From Bacteroidales bacterium UBA1189 (lineage in GTDB: Bacteria; Bacteroidota; Bacteroidia; Bacteroidales; Bacteroidaceae): a stretch of 64,000 bases of DNA. The position numbers and the translations under genes were made by a program. Below the pieces are notes generated by a model that saw only the letters and a list, made by a program, of their open reading frames with translations, was not told the origin of the DNA and ran no database searches. The DNA lies in NCBI GenBank assembly GCA_002309805.1, contig DBYJ01000004.1:1-64000 (forward strand), in the 5' to 3' direction. This document shows, in pieces, positions 39,995 through 49,258 of the stretch. Position 1 is the first letter of the stretch. Each line of letters begins with the position of its first letter.

Positions 39995-41449
39995 ATGATA
40001 ACAAAGGACGAATTACAGGAATTATTGCAGAGTACTGAGACTTATCGGGTGGAGCGTACAACCTCTACAGGAGATATGGATAAGTTTCAAGAAGCCATCT
40101 GTGCATTTTCCAATGACTTGCCGAACTCACGAAAGAATGGATATCTAATTATTGGGGCATACGATAATGGTACGCTGTCAAGGCTTAAAGTAGATGATGC
40201 CTTGATGAAAAAGATTGCTGCAATCCGTTCTGACGGAAACATCTTGCCATTACCTGTTATGTCTGTTGAGCGTTTCGAGTTTCCTGATGGTGATTTGCTT
40301 GTGGCTGAGGTGTCTCCTTCTTTGCTACCGCCCGTTCGCTATCGTGGAAGGACCTTTGTGCGTGTTGGCCCTCGTCGGGATATTGCCACAGAAGCCGAAG
40401 AACGAATATTATGGGAACGTAGGACTTCGTATATGGCGACTTTCGATGCTATGCCTTGTTTAGGGGCAACTATCAATGATATTGATGTAAACTATATCAT
40501 GCAAGACTATCTTCCACAGGTGATTGATACTGAAGTGTTAGCTAATGACAAGCGTGATATAAAGGAACAATTAGCCTCCATACATCTTTACGACCTGACA
40601 CATGATTGTCCTACCAATGCGGCTATTATTCTCTTTGGCACTAATCCACGTCATTTCTTGCCAGGCTTTTATATCCAATATGTTCGCTTTGCAGGGAAAG
40701 CCATCGGAGGACAAGTCCTCAATGAAAAGCGATTCCAAGGACCACTCTATCGGCTTCTGCCTGAATTGGAATTGTTTGTAAGCAATGCCATTATCACTCA
40801 AAGGCCTGTTGCAATAAGTCTGTTTCGCGAAAAAGCAGTCATTAACTATCCCAACAACGCCCTACGTGAATTGCTGATGAATGCGTGCATGCATCGTGAT
40901 TATCAGTCGAACATGCCTGTTCGTCTATATCAGTTTGACGACCATATTGAGATTATGAATGCTGGCGGTCTGTATGGTGAGGCCCGTCCTGAAAACTTCC
41001 CCACTGTGAATGATTATCGGAATCCTATCATAGCAGAAGCCATGAAGGAAATGAAGTACGTTAATATGTTTAATCAGGGTATCAGGCGTGTTCAAGAAAT
41101 GCTTCGAGAAAACAACAACAAGGAAGCCATCTTCGATGTTTCTAAGTTAACTGTTTTTGAAGTGACTGTTTTCTCAACAGTTGATGATGGCACTCAAGGT
41201 GATACTCAAGGTGATACTCAAGGTGACACTCAAGGTGATACCCAAGATGATACTCAAGGTGGTACTCAAGAGAATGATCTTGATACATGGATTGAGAATC
41301 AGATAAAGAAAAATCCCAAAGTAACAACAGAGGAATTGGCAAGTTTGAGTAATAAAGGAGTAGCAACGATTAAACGTCATATTGCAAAACTACCCCATAT
41401 CAAATATGTGGGAAGCGGTTACAGTGGGCACTGGGAAATAGAAAAATAG
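39995..41449 (+). CDS. AlbA_2/Schlafen-like ATP-binding protein with TQ-rich linker and winged helix
   Basis: A 484-residue protein. An AlbA_2 (Schlafen-type) DNA-binding region (about 14-130, ERTTSTGDMDKFQEAICAFS, GYLIIGAYDNG, RYRGRTFVRVGPRR) is followed by an ATP-binding HATPase_c_4-like part (NYPNNALRELLMNACMHRDY, IEIMNAGGLYG). A linker of seven four-residue repeats (DGTQ/GDTQ, DNA 41186-41269) leads to a C-terminal winged helix (KVTTEELASLSNKGVATIKR). The family is common in mobile and defence regions and is annotated as putative transcriptional regulators or helicase-like proteins. It lies 8 nt before hsdR. Confidence 0.82.
   Translation: MITKDELQELLQSTETYRVERTTSTGDMDKFQEAICAFSNDLPNSRKNGYLIIGAYDNGTLSRLKVDDALMKKIAAIRSDGNILPLPVMSVERFEFPDGDLLVAEVSPSLLPPVRYRGRTFVRVGPRRDIATEAEERILWERRTSYMATFDAMPCLGATINDIDVNYIMQDYLPQVIDTEVLANDKRDIKEQLASIHLYDLTHDCPTNAAIILFGTNPRHFLPGFYIQYVRFAGKAIGGQVLNEKRFQGPLYRLLPELELFVSNAIITQRPVAISLFREKAVINYPNNALRELLMNACMHRDYQSNMPVRLYQFDDHIEIMNAGGLYGEARPENFPTVNDYRNPIIAEAMKEMKYVNMFNQGIRRVQEMLRENNNKEAIFDVSKLTVFEVTVFSTVDDGTQGDTQGDTQGDTQGDTQDDTQGGTQENDLDTWIENQIKKNPKVTTEELASLSNKGVATIKRHIAKLPHIKYVGSGYSGHWEIEK
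41186..41269 (+). repeat. 12-bp in-frame tandem repeat (GDTQ)n
   Basis: Seven 12-nt units of GGTGATACTCAA type encode DGTQ, GDTQ x4, DDTQ and GGTQ in the linker of the AlbA-like protein. Copy-number change would keep the reading frame. Confidence 0.9.
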
Positions 41450-41456
41450 GTCAAAT

Positions 41457-44400
41457 ATGGATAGAATATCATTCAAGGAAAACGATATTAGCCAGAGACC
41501 GGCTATAGAGTTGTTACAGAAGTTAGGATATCAATATATCTCGCCAGATGAGGCTTTGACTATGCGAGGTGGCAAGACCTCTAATGTGCTGTTAGAAGAA
41601 GTACTGAGACGACAGTTGCGAGAACTGAACTCCATTAGAATCGGTACGCATAAGGAGGCACGCTTCTCTGAACAAAACATTGAAAATGGTGTGATTGCCA
41701 TGAGAAATGTACCTATGGAGGGTGGTTATCTCAGTGGCAATGAGGCGGTCTATAACATGCTGACATTGGGTAAGGCATTTGAGCAGAGCATCGATGGCGA
41801 CAAGAAAAGTTTTACAATGCGATATATTGACTGGGAACATTCAGAAAATAATGTCTATCATGTGACAGAGGAATTTGCTGTTACCCGTACTGGCTCGTCA
41901 GACACCTACCGCCCAGACATAGTATTGTTTGTGAATGGTATTCCTTTGGTGATTATCGAATGTAAACGTCCAGACATTAAAGGGGCAGAGGAACAAGCCA
42001 TATCCCAACATCTAAGGAATCAGAAAGACGATGGCATCAGGGGATTGTATGTCTATAGTTCTCTGCTGTTGGCAATAGGAAATAACTTTGGGAGTTATGG
42101 CACCACAGGCTCTGCTGCCAAGTTCTGGGGTAAGTGGCGTGAGATGCATATTAACAAAGATGAGGAATTAGAGTATAAAAAGTGTCTATTAGATATTGTC
42201 AATAAAGATAATGAAGAGATTCGTGCTACTACCCCACAGGATGAATATATCTATAATCTATGTCGTCCTGAGCGATTGTTGGAACTGACTTATCACTTTA
42301 CATTGTTTGATGCAGGCATTAAGAAATTGGCCCGTTATCAACAGTACTTCACAGTAAAAGAAGTTGTTGAACGAGTGAAGCGCATAGATACAGGTAAGCG
42401 TAATGGTGGTGTGGTATGGCATACACAGGGTAGCGGAAAGTCGCTGACAATGGTCTTGCTGGCACAGAAAATTGCCACTGTCGTGCAGAATCCCCGTATT
42501 ATTTTGGTGACAGACCGTACCGACTTAGATGCCCAGATTACCAAGACATTCCGTAAATGTGGAAAGGATGTGGAAAACGCCACAACAGGAAAGATGTTAG
42601 TAGATCTATTGGAAAGCAATACTGATTCTGTAATTACCACCATTATTAACAAATTTGCAACGGCCATCAAGAAAATCAAACAACCATTGGCTGACCCTAA
42701 CATCTTTGTGCTGATTGATGAGGCACATCGCAGCCAGTATAAGGAAATGGCGATACAGATGAATCGCGTGTTGCCTAATGCCTGTAAGATAGCCTTTACG
42801 GGTACGCCTCTTATGAAGAAAGATAAGAATACAGCACTCACCTTTGGTGGAATCATCAAACCTGTCTATACTGTAAAGCAGGCTGTTGAAGACCGTGCTG
42901 TCGTACCTCTACTATATGAAGGCCGTATTGTACCGCAGTTTGTGACAGAGGGACCTATCGACAGTTTCTTTGAACGTGTTTGCGAAGATTTGACAGAAGA
43001 GCAATCTGTTGACCTCAAAAAGAAATTCTCAAGAACGGACATCCTAAATCAGACAGAGCAACGTATCTATTCTATTGCCACAGATATTTCAGAACACTAT
43101 GCAGATAATTGGAAAGGAACAGGATTCAAAGCCATGTTGGTAACACCCAAGAAACGGGTTGCAATACTCTATAAAAAATATCTCGATGAGATTGGCAAAG
43201 TGTCATCTGAAGTTTTGATTACTGCTCCTGATGACAGGGAAGGCGAAGAAACGGCATACGGTGGAACTCCAGAAGAGGTGAAATCTTTCTGGAAACAGAT
43301 GATGGATGAGCATGGCGCTCCTCACAAGTATCAAGAGAATCTGATTTCTAGATTCAAAGGACAAGAAGCTCCAGAGATTATGATTGTCGTGGATAAACTG
43401 TTGACAGGATTTGACGAGTCAAAGGCAACCGTAATGTATCTTGATCGTCATCTATGTGGGCATACTTTGTTGCAAGCCGTAGCCCGTGTAAATCGCACAT
43501 GCGAAGGTAAGGAGTACGGATATATTATAGATTATTATGGTGTATTGGCAGAATTGGATGATGCTTTAGGCATCTATTCGGAATATGATGAAGAAGACAG
43601 AGATGTGTTCCGTGAGACTTTAGCACCTGTTAGTGACAAAACTGCTGAATTGCCCCAAAAGAGTGCAGATTTGTGGGATATGTTCAAGACCATTCCTAAC
43701 AAACGGGATTTAGAGGCATATGCTCAATCACTGCGAATGGAGGATCGCCGACATGAGTTTTATGACCGCTTGACAGCTTTTTCATCAGTGCTTCAACTGG
43801 CACTTTCTACCAAAGAATTCTATGAAAACACTGACGAGAAAAGCATCCAACGCTATAAGGATGATTTGAGGATGTTTGTCAAACTCCGTACTTCTGTCCA
43901 ACTGCGCTATTCTGATGCCATTGACTATAAGAAATACGAGGCACGAATAGAAAAACTCATCAATAGGCATGTGGTAAGCGATGAAACAAAAGTCATTACG
44001 CAATTAGTCAACATTTTCGACACGGAGAGTTTCCAGAAGGAGGTTGACAGCATCGTAGGAACAGCAGCAAAGGCCGATACCATTGCCTCGCGTACATCCA
44101 AATACATAAAAGAGAATATGGATTCAGACCCCGCTTTCTATAAGAAGTTCTCACAATTGATTAAGGAAACAATCGAAGCTTACGAGCAGGGACGTCTGAG
44201 CGACAATGAATATCTGAAAAGGATGTTACAGCTTAAAGAAGATGTGCTAAATCACACGGATAGTGAATTACCTCACGAATTGGAGCATAATAATACAGCA
44301 AAGGCCTACTATGGCATAGCATTGGAAAACTACAAACGACTATTTTCTGAACAAAATGTGAAAGAGATGGCTCTTGCAACAGCAAAGGCTTTTGATGAGA

Positions 44401-44603
44401 TTATTCGCAGAATAGTTATCGTAGATAATGCTGTCATGGTAGATTGGCAACAAAAGAGCGATATTATCGGAAAAATGAAAATTGAGTTGGAAGACGAACT
44501 AATTGACAACATCAAACAAAAGAACGAACTTGAATTATCATTCGATGACATGGATGTAATCATTGACAGTTGTGTAGATGTAGCAAAGATATGGATCAAA
44601 TAA
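41457..44603 (+). CDS. hsdR: Type I restriction endonuclease R subunit
   Basis: A 1048-residue R subunit. The N-terminal nuclease has D154 and E168-C-K170 (VLFVNGIPLVIIECKRPD), the PD-(D/E)xK pattern. The SF2 motor follows: Walker A GSGKS (325-329), DEAH (421-424), FTGTPL, and late motif HTLLQAVARVNR. A helical C-terminal region binds the M/S core. It translocates DNA and cuts unmodified DNA at a distance. It is full length with no disruption. It ends in TAATG with the next gene. Confidence 0.94.
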   Translation: MDRISFKENDISQRPAIELLQKLGYQYISPDEALTMRGGKTSNVLLEEVLRRQLRELNSIRIGTHKEARFSEQNIENGVIAMRNVPMEGGYLSGNEAVYNMLTLGKAFEQSIDGDKKSFTMRYIDWEHSENNVYHVTEEFAVTRTGSSDTYRPDIVLFVNGIPLVIIECKRPDIKGAEEQAISQHLRNQKDDGIRGLYVYSSLLLAIGNNFGSYGTTGSAAKFWGKWREMHINKDEELEYKKCLLDIVNKDNEEIRATTPQDEYIYNLCRPERLLELTYHFTLFDAGIKKLARYQQYFTVKEVVERVKRIDTGKRNGGVVWHTQGSGKSLTMVLLAQKIATVVQNPRIILVTDRTDLDAQITKTFRKCGKDVENATTGKMLVDLLESNTDSVITTIINKFATAIKKIKQPLADPNIFVLIDEAHRSQYKEMAIQMNRVLPNACKIAFTGTPLMKKDKNTALTFGGIIKPVYTVKQAVEDRAVVPLLYEGRIVPQFVTEGPIDSFFERVCEDLTEEQSVDLKKKFSRTDILNQTEQRIYSIATDISEHYADNWKGTGFKAMLVTPKKRVAILYKKYLDEIGKVSSEVLITAPDDREGEETAYGGTPEEVKSFWKQMMDEHGAPHKYQENLISRFKGQEAPEIMIVVDKLLTGFDESKATVMYLDRHLCGHTLLQAVARVNRTCEGKEYGYIIDYYGVLAELDDALGIYSEYDEEDRDVFRETLAPVSDKTAELPQKSADLWDMFKTIPNKRDLEAYAQSLRMEDRRHEFYDRLTAFSSVLQLALSTKEFYENTDEKSIQRYKDDLRMFVKLRTSVQLRYSDAIDYKKYEARIEKLINRHVVSDETKVITQLVNIFDTESFQKEVDSIVGTAAKADTIASRTSKYIKENMDSDPAFYKKFSQLIKETIEAYEQGRLSDNEYLKRMLQLKEDVLNHTDSELPHELEHNNTAKAYYGIALENYKRLFSEQNVKEMALATAKAFDEIIRRIVIVDNAVMVDWQQKSDIIGKMKIELEDELIDNIKQKNELELSFDDMDVIIDSCVDVAKIWIK

Positions 44604-45298
44604 TGCATGACAACATTCAATACGGAGCAACTGTCATAAATTATGACATTGAGTTTCTGAAAAGAAAGACACTGAGCATCTGTGTTAATCCAAATGGTAC
44701 TATCCGCCTGAAAGCGCCCGAAGATGCCACATTGGAGCAGATCCAACAGAAAGTACATAAACGAGCCCGCTGGATACTACGACAGAAACGGTATTTTGAA
44801 TCATTTGGCCCGCGTACAACCCAACGCCAGTATATCAGTGGAGAATCACACCTTTATCTGGGACGTCAGTATATGTTGAGGGTAAAAGAGAGTACCGTCA
44901 ATGCTGTCTACTATCAAAACAATATCATTGAAATAGAATGTTTGCATAAAAAAGATGCTGGCGTGCTTTTACAGACTTGGTATCGTCAACGAGCTATAAC
45001 CAAATTTCTGGAGTATGCAAAACCAATCATTGAACAGTTCTCTGCCTATGGCGTGAAACCAAAATCTCTTTCCATTAAGAAAATGGACAAACGCTGGGGA
45101 TATTGTACTGCGGATGGTCATATTACATTGAATCCACGACTGATCTGTGCCCCGAAATGTTGTATCGAATATGTGATTACCCACGAGATGTGTCACCTTA
45201 TTTATAGAAATCACAACAAGGATTTTTATGCATTACTTACGAAAGAGATGCCACATTGGGAGAAATGGAAAAATAAATTGGAAAGAATCATGATGTAG
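44603..45298 (+). CDS. YgjP-like M48-clan metallopeptidase
   Basis: A 231-residue protein of the YgjP/DUF45 (WLM-like) family. The zinc motif HEMCH (H194, E195, H198) lies in YVITHEMCHLIYRNHNKDF, and the conserved KRWGYCTADGHITLNPRLI precedes it. The start is taken at the TAATG overlap with hsdR; ATG 44591 is an alternative. Members are frequently encoded beside type I hsdR genes; the substrate is unknown. It is the last gene of the island, and no tRNA-type repeat was found after it. Confidence 0.87.
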   Translation: MHDNIQYGATVINYDIEFLKRKTLSICVNPNGTIRLKAPEDATLEQIQQKVHKRARWILRQKRYFESFGPRTTQRQYISGESHLYLGRQYMLRVKESTVNAVYYQNNIIEIECLHKKDAGVLLQTWYRQRAITKFLEYAKPIIEQFSAYGVKPKSLSIKKMDKRWGYCTADGHITLNPRLICAPKCCIEYVITHEMCHLIYRNHNKDFYALLTKEMPHWEKWKNKLERIMM

Positions 45299-45357
45299 AT
45301 TGAAAAGCAATTCATTTAATATTACTATTATCTTTTAATCATAAAACAGAAGAAAAT

Positions 45358-47733
45358 ATGAAAAAAATCTTTGCTCTTACCCTCCTTCTGCTCTTAGTCA
45401 CTTCGATGGGAGCGCAAGACAGGCTCTATGCCGACGAGTTTCCCCTGGGCGATGTGACACTTCTTGACGGACCTCTGAAGAGGGCGCAGGACTTGAATGT
45501 CGAAACCCTATTGAAATATGATTGCGACCGGCTTCTTGCCCCCTATCGGAAGGAGGCAGGACTGACACCCAAGGCCAAGGCCTATCCCAACTGGGACGGG
45601 CTCGACGGGCATGTGGGAGGACACTACCTGACGGCTATGGCCATGAATGCAGCTACGGGCAACGAGGAGTGCCGCCAGCGTATGGAGTATATTATCAACG
45701 AATTGCAGGAGTGTGCCGAGGCTAATGCCAGGAATCATCCCGAATGGGGCAAGGGCTATGTGGGAGGCATGCCTAACAGCGAAGGGATATGGTCCACTTT
45801 CAAGAAAGGTGACTTTGGGGTTTACTTCGGTTCATGGGCTCCCTTCTATAACCTTCATAAGATGTTTGCGGGACTGCGCGACGTATGGGTCTATTGTGGT
45901 AATGAACAGGCTAAGAACCTTTTCCTCGGCTTCTGCGATTGGGCGATTGACCTGACGGCAGGACTTTCCAACGAGCAGATGGAGCGTATGCTGGGTAATG
46001 AACATGGGGGCATGAACGAGGTGCTGGCGGATGCCTACGCCATCACAGGAGATAAGAAGTATCTGGATGTGGCGCGTCGGTTCTCACACCGCAGGCTGCT
46101 CATCCCCATGCTACAGCGTCAGGACTGCCTCGACAACATGCATGCCAATACGCAGGTGCCGAAGGTGGTAGGCTTTGAGCGTATCTCTGAATTGAGTGGC
46201 GATGAGACCTATCATCTTGCAAGTGCCTATTTCTGGGATGTCGTGACAGGTGAACGTTCGCTGGCGTTTGGAGGCAACAGCCGGCGTGAACATTTCCCCA
46301 GCAAGGAGGCCTGCATAGACTTCATCAACGATATTGACGGCCCAGAGAGCTGTAACACCAACAACATGCTCAAACTGACGGAATTTCTGCACCGTCGTAA
46401 CCCAGAGGCGCGTTTTGCCGACTTCTATGAACTGGCTATGTTCAACCATATCCTCTCCACCCAGCATCCTGAACACGGGGGCTATGTCTATTTCACCCCA
46501 GCCCGTCCGCGTCACTACCGCAACTACTCCGCCCCCAACGAGGCGATGTGGTGCTGTGTCGGCACAGGTATGGAGAATCACGGCAAATACGGACAATTCA
46601 TCTATACGAAGAGGGCCGAGAGCCTGTTCGTGAACCTCTTTGTCGCCTCGGAACTGAATTGGAAGGAGAAGGGCATCCGCCTTGTGCAGGAAACGGATTT
46701 CCCCTATAGCGAGACAAGCAAGATCAGGATTACGCAGAGCAAAGGACAGTTTGAGCTGCTTGTGCGCTATCCGGGCTGGGTAAAGCCTGGCGATTTCTCT
46801 GTAAAAGTCAACGGAATACCCGTTGCCCTGGCTACGGGACCTTCATCCTACGTCTCCATCAACCGCAAGTGGAAGAAGGGGGATGTGGTGGACATCAGCT
46901 TCCCCATGCACAACAGCATCAAGTACCTGCCTAATGTGCCTAAATATATTGCCCTCATGCACGGCCCTATCCTCCTTGGCATGAAAACCGGCACGGAGGA
47001 TTTGGCACATCTTATTGCCGACGACAGCCGCTTCGGACAATATGCCAGCGGCAGGAAGCTGCCTGTCAACGAGGCGCCTATCCTTATTAACGACAACATC
47101 GAATCTATCGCAGACCAGCTGCAGCCCATACCTGGCAAACCGCTCCACTTTACCCTTACCACCAAGATGGAGAATGCCATACGGAACGAACTGCAGCCCT
47201 TCTTTGAGATTCACGATTCACGCTACATGATGTATTGGCTGGCACTCTCGGAATCCAATTATCAGGAGTATCTGAATGGTCTGGCCAAGGCAGAGCAGGA
47301 ACGTCAGGCATTAGAGGCAAAGACCATCGATAAGGTACAGCCTGGAGAGCAGCAGCCTGAAACAGACCATCAGATGGAAACAGACCGTTCCAACATGGGC
47401 AGTTCAAACGATGTGCATTACCGCGATGCCAACGACGGACATTTCTTCAGCTACCTGATGCAGACGAAAGGCTTGACGGAACTCAGCCTTCGGCTCAAGT
47501 ACTGGGGCGTGGGCGAATGGAAGACGCACGAGTTTGACATATTTGTGGATGATACGCTCATACAATCCATCAACAATACCGGCAAATACCGTATCTCAGA
47601 GTTCAAGTACGAGACCTATCCCATCCCAGCCGAGCTGCTCAAAGGGAAGACGCAAGTGCGTGTGAAGTTCGTAGCCAAGCCGCGTAAGCAGATAGGAGAA
47701 ATTTATGAGGTAAGGCTCATGAAGAATGAATAA
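45358..47733 (+). CDS. GH127-type beta-L-arabinofuranosidase
   Basis: A 791-residue exported glycoside hydrolase (signal MKKIFALTLLLLLVTSMG). The (alpha/alpha)6 domain starts YADEFPLGDVTLLDGPLKRA and includes HVGGHYLTAMAMNAA. The zinc-thiolate active site of the family is intact: E330-S-C332 in GPESCNTNNML and C399-C400 in AMWCCVGTGMENHGKY. Beta domains follow, and a C-terminal extension (about 680-791) looks like an extra carbohydrate-binding or DUF-type module. GH127/GH146 enzymes remove beta-L-arabinofuranose from plant glycans such as extensin or pectin. It stands alone after the restriction island, with a terminator behind it. Confidence 0.88.
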   Translation: MKKIFALTLLLLLVTSMGAQDRLYADEFPLGDVTLLDGPLKRAQDLNVETLLKYDCDRLLAPYRKEAGLTPKAKAYPNWDGLDGHVGGHYLTAMAMNAATGNEECRQRMEYIINELQECAEANARNHPEWGKGYVGGMPNSEGIWSTFKKGDFGVYFGSWAPFYNLHKMFAGLRDVWVYCGNEQAKNLFLGFCDWAIDLTAGLSNEQMERMLGNEHGGMNEVLADAYAITGDKKYLDVARRFSHRRLLIPMLQRQDCLDNMHANTQVPKVVGFERISELSGDETYHLASAYFWDVVTGERSLAFGGNSRREHFPSKEACIDFINDIDGPESCNTNNMLKLTEFLHRRNPEARFADFYELAMFNHILSTQHPEHGGYVYFTPARPRHYRNYSAPNEAMWCCVGTGMENHGKYGQFIYTKRAESLFVNLFVASELNWKEKGIRLVQETDFPYSETSKIRITQSKGQFELLVRYPGWVKPGDFSVKVNGIPVALATGPSSYVSINRKWKKGDVVDISFPMHNSIKYLPNVPKYIALMHGPILLGMKTGTEDLAHLIADDSRFGQYASGRKLPVNEAPILINDNIESIADQLQPIPGKPLHFTLTTKMENAIRNELQPFFEIHDSRYMMYWLALSESNYQEYLNGLAKAEQERQALEAKTIDKVQPGEQQPETDHQMETDRSNMGSSNDVHYRDANDGHFFSYLMQTKGLTELSLRLKYWGVGEWKTHEFDIFVDDTLIQSINNTGKYRISEFKYETYPIPAELLKGKTQVRVKFVAKPRKQIGEIYEVRLMKNE

Positions 47734-47735
47734 GG

Positions 47736-47770
47736 AAAAAGGGGGCTATCAAATAGTCCCCTTTCTTTTC
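47736..47770. terminator. Bidirectional terminator between GH127 and pyrH
   Basis: AAAGGGGGCTA (47738-47748), a TCAAA loop and TAGTCCCCTTT (47754-47764), with A-rich sequence on the left and CTTTTC on the right, so it can serve both convergent genes. Confidence 0.75.
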
Positions 47771-47787
47771 GTAACCTTAAAGTCAAC

Positions 47788-48495
47788 TTAATTGTGTACA
47801 AGAGTGCCGATAGGCTCGCCGCCGATGACCTTGCGCAGGTTGCCCACGACGTCCATGTTGAAGACGTAGATGGGCATGTTGTTGTCCTGACACATGCAAA
47901 TGGCCGAGAGATCCATCACCTTCAACCCACGTGACAACACTTCCTTATAGGATATATCCGTGAACTTCGTGGCGGTGGGGTCTTTCTCGGGGTCGGCGGT
48001 ATAGACGCCATCGACGCGAGTACCCTTGAACATGACGTCGGCCTCAATCTCGATAGCGCGAAGCGATGAACCTGTGTCGGTGGTGAAATAAGGATTGCCC
48101 GTACCGGCGCTAAAGATGGCAACTTCGCCACGTTCGAGAGCATCAATAGCCTTCCACTTCGTATAGAATTCACCGATGGGTTCCATGCGGATAGCAGTAA
48201 GGACGCGTGTGGGGACGCCTACGGCTGTGAGGGCGCTGCTGAGGGCGAGGCTGTTAATGACAGTAGCCAGCATACCCATCTGATCGCCCTTGACGCGGTC
48301 AAAGCCTTTTCCAGCACCTGTAAGGCCGCGGAAAATGTTGCCTCCGCCTATGACGATGCCAATTTGCACGCCGAGGTCGTGGATTTCCTTGATTTGTTGG
48401 GCATACTCAGCCAAACGCTTCTCGTCGATGCCGTAACGTTGTTCACCCATCAGGCTTTCGCCGCTGAGTTTGAGGAGGATTCTGTGGAATTGCAT
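47788..48495 (-). CDS. pyrH: UMP kinase
   Basis: A 235-residue amino-acid-kinase-fold enzyme that phosphorylates UMP to UDP in pyrimidine synthesis. Motifs are RILLKLSGESLMG, GIVIGGGNIFRG, GKGFDRVKGDQMGMLATVIN, GTGNPYFTTDTGSSLRAIEI and the late VDGVYTADPEKDP. Length and start are standard. A repeat element (48517-48600) rather than a clear promoter lies upstream. Confidence 0.96.
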   Translation of the reverse strand: MQFHRILLKLSGESLMGEQRYGIDEKRLAEYAQQIKEIHDLGVQIGIVIGGGNIFRGLTGAGKGFDRVKGDQMGMLATVINSLALSSALTAVGVPTRVLTAIRMEPIGEFYTKWKAIDALERGEVAIFSAGTGNPYFTTDTGSSLRAIEIEADVMFKGTRVDGVYTADPEKDPTATKFTDISYKEVLSRGLKVMDLSAICMCQDNNMPIYVFNMDVVGNLRKVIGGEPIGTLVHN

Positions 48496-48516
48496 GATTA
48501 GAAATAAATAAAATTT

Positions 48517-48600
48517 ATAGTTAAGAGTTAAGAATTAAAAGAAATAGCTTTGTTTTTGGAAACAGCATACAGGACATTTTTCCTTAACTTTTTAATTACC
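48517..48600. repeat. Second copy of the AT-rich inverted-repeat element
   Basis: Arms of GTTAAGAGTTAAGAATTAAAA (48520-48540) and CCTTAACTTTTTAATTA (48582-48598) flank a core AAATAGC...GGAAACAGCATACAGGAC...ATTTTT, similar to 20546-20586. It lies between pyrH and ung. Confidence 0.6.
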
Positions 48601-49258
48601 ATTGTATCGGGGTTTGGCCGTGCTGTATAAGATAGGCATTAGCCGTGCTGAAATGATGATTGCCAAAGAAGCCTGCGTGAGCGCTCAGAGGGGAGGGGTG
48701 CACGCTGGTGAGAACAAGATGGCGCGTACGGTCGATTATGGCACCCTTGCGCTGGGCGTAAGAACCCCAGAGGATGAAGACGAGGTGGTCACGCCGTACG
48801 TTCAGTTCACGGATGACGGCATCGGTGAATTCCTCCCAGCCTTGCCGTTGGTGCGAGGCTGCAGCATGAGCACGAACAGTAAGGGTGGCATTGAGCAACA
48901 GCACACCTTGATCGGCCCAGCGGGTAAGGTCACCATTAGGAGGTGGAGGGGTACCGAGGTCGTTCTGAATCTCCTTGAATATGTTAACCAACGAGGGAGG
49001 CATGGGGGTCGTAGGACTGACGGAAAAGCACATGCCGTTGGCTTGCCCAGGCTCATGATAGGGATCTTGTCCAATGATGACGACTTTCACCTTGTCGAAG
49101 GGGCAATGGTCGAAGGCATTGAAAATGAGCCTTGCGGGTGGATAGCAGGTGCCACGAGCATACTCCTGACGAACAAACGAAGTCAGCCGCTCGAATTCCG
49201 GCTTGTCAAACTCAGGCTGCAGGACCGCCTTCCAACTCTCGTCTATACGAACGTTCAT
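48596..49258 (-). CDS. ung: Uracil-DNA glycosylase
   Basis: A 220-residue family 1 UDG that removes uracil from DNA. The water-activating motif is VVIIGQDPYHEPGQANGMCF and the DNA-intercalation loop is HPSPLSAHAGFFGNHHF. The start at 49258 overlaps the asnA stop as ATGA, so the genes are translationally coupled; a longer frame to 49285 is less likely. Confidence 0.95.
   Translation of the reverse strand: MNVRIDESWKAVLQPEFDKPEFERLTSFVRQEYARGTCYPPARLIFNAFDHCPFDKVKVVIIGQDPYHEPGQANGMCFSVSPTTPMPPSLVNIFKEIQNDLGTPPPPNGDLTRWADQGVLLLNATLTVRAHAAASHQRQGWEEFTDAVIRELNVRRDHLVFILWGSYAQRKGAIIDRTRHLVLTSVHPSPLSAHAGFFGNHHFSTANAYLIQHGQTPIQW

Noticed and set aside
41186..41269. Possible CRISPR array
   Set aside because: The repeats are 12-bp, contiguous, without spacers and in frame with a protein. 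No cas genes are present, and the 21-bp repeats at 59349 also lack spacers.
45299..45357. attR for an island inserted at tRNA-Arg
   Set aside because: The 19-nt tRNA end is not repeated after the YgjP gene or elsewhere downstream that I could find, and no integrase gene is present, so a simple tRNA-integrated element is not supported.
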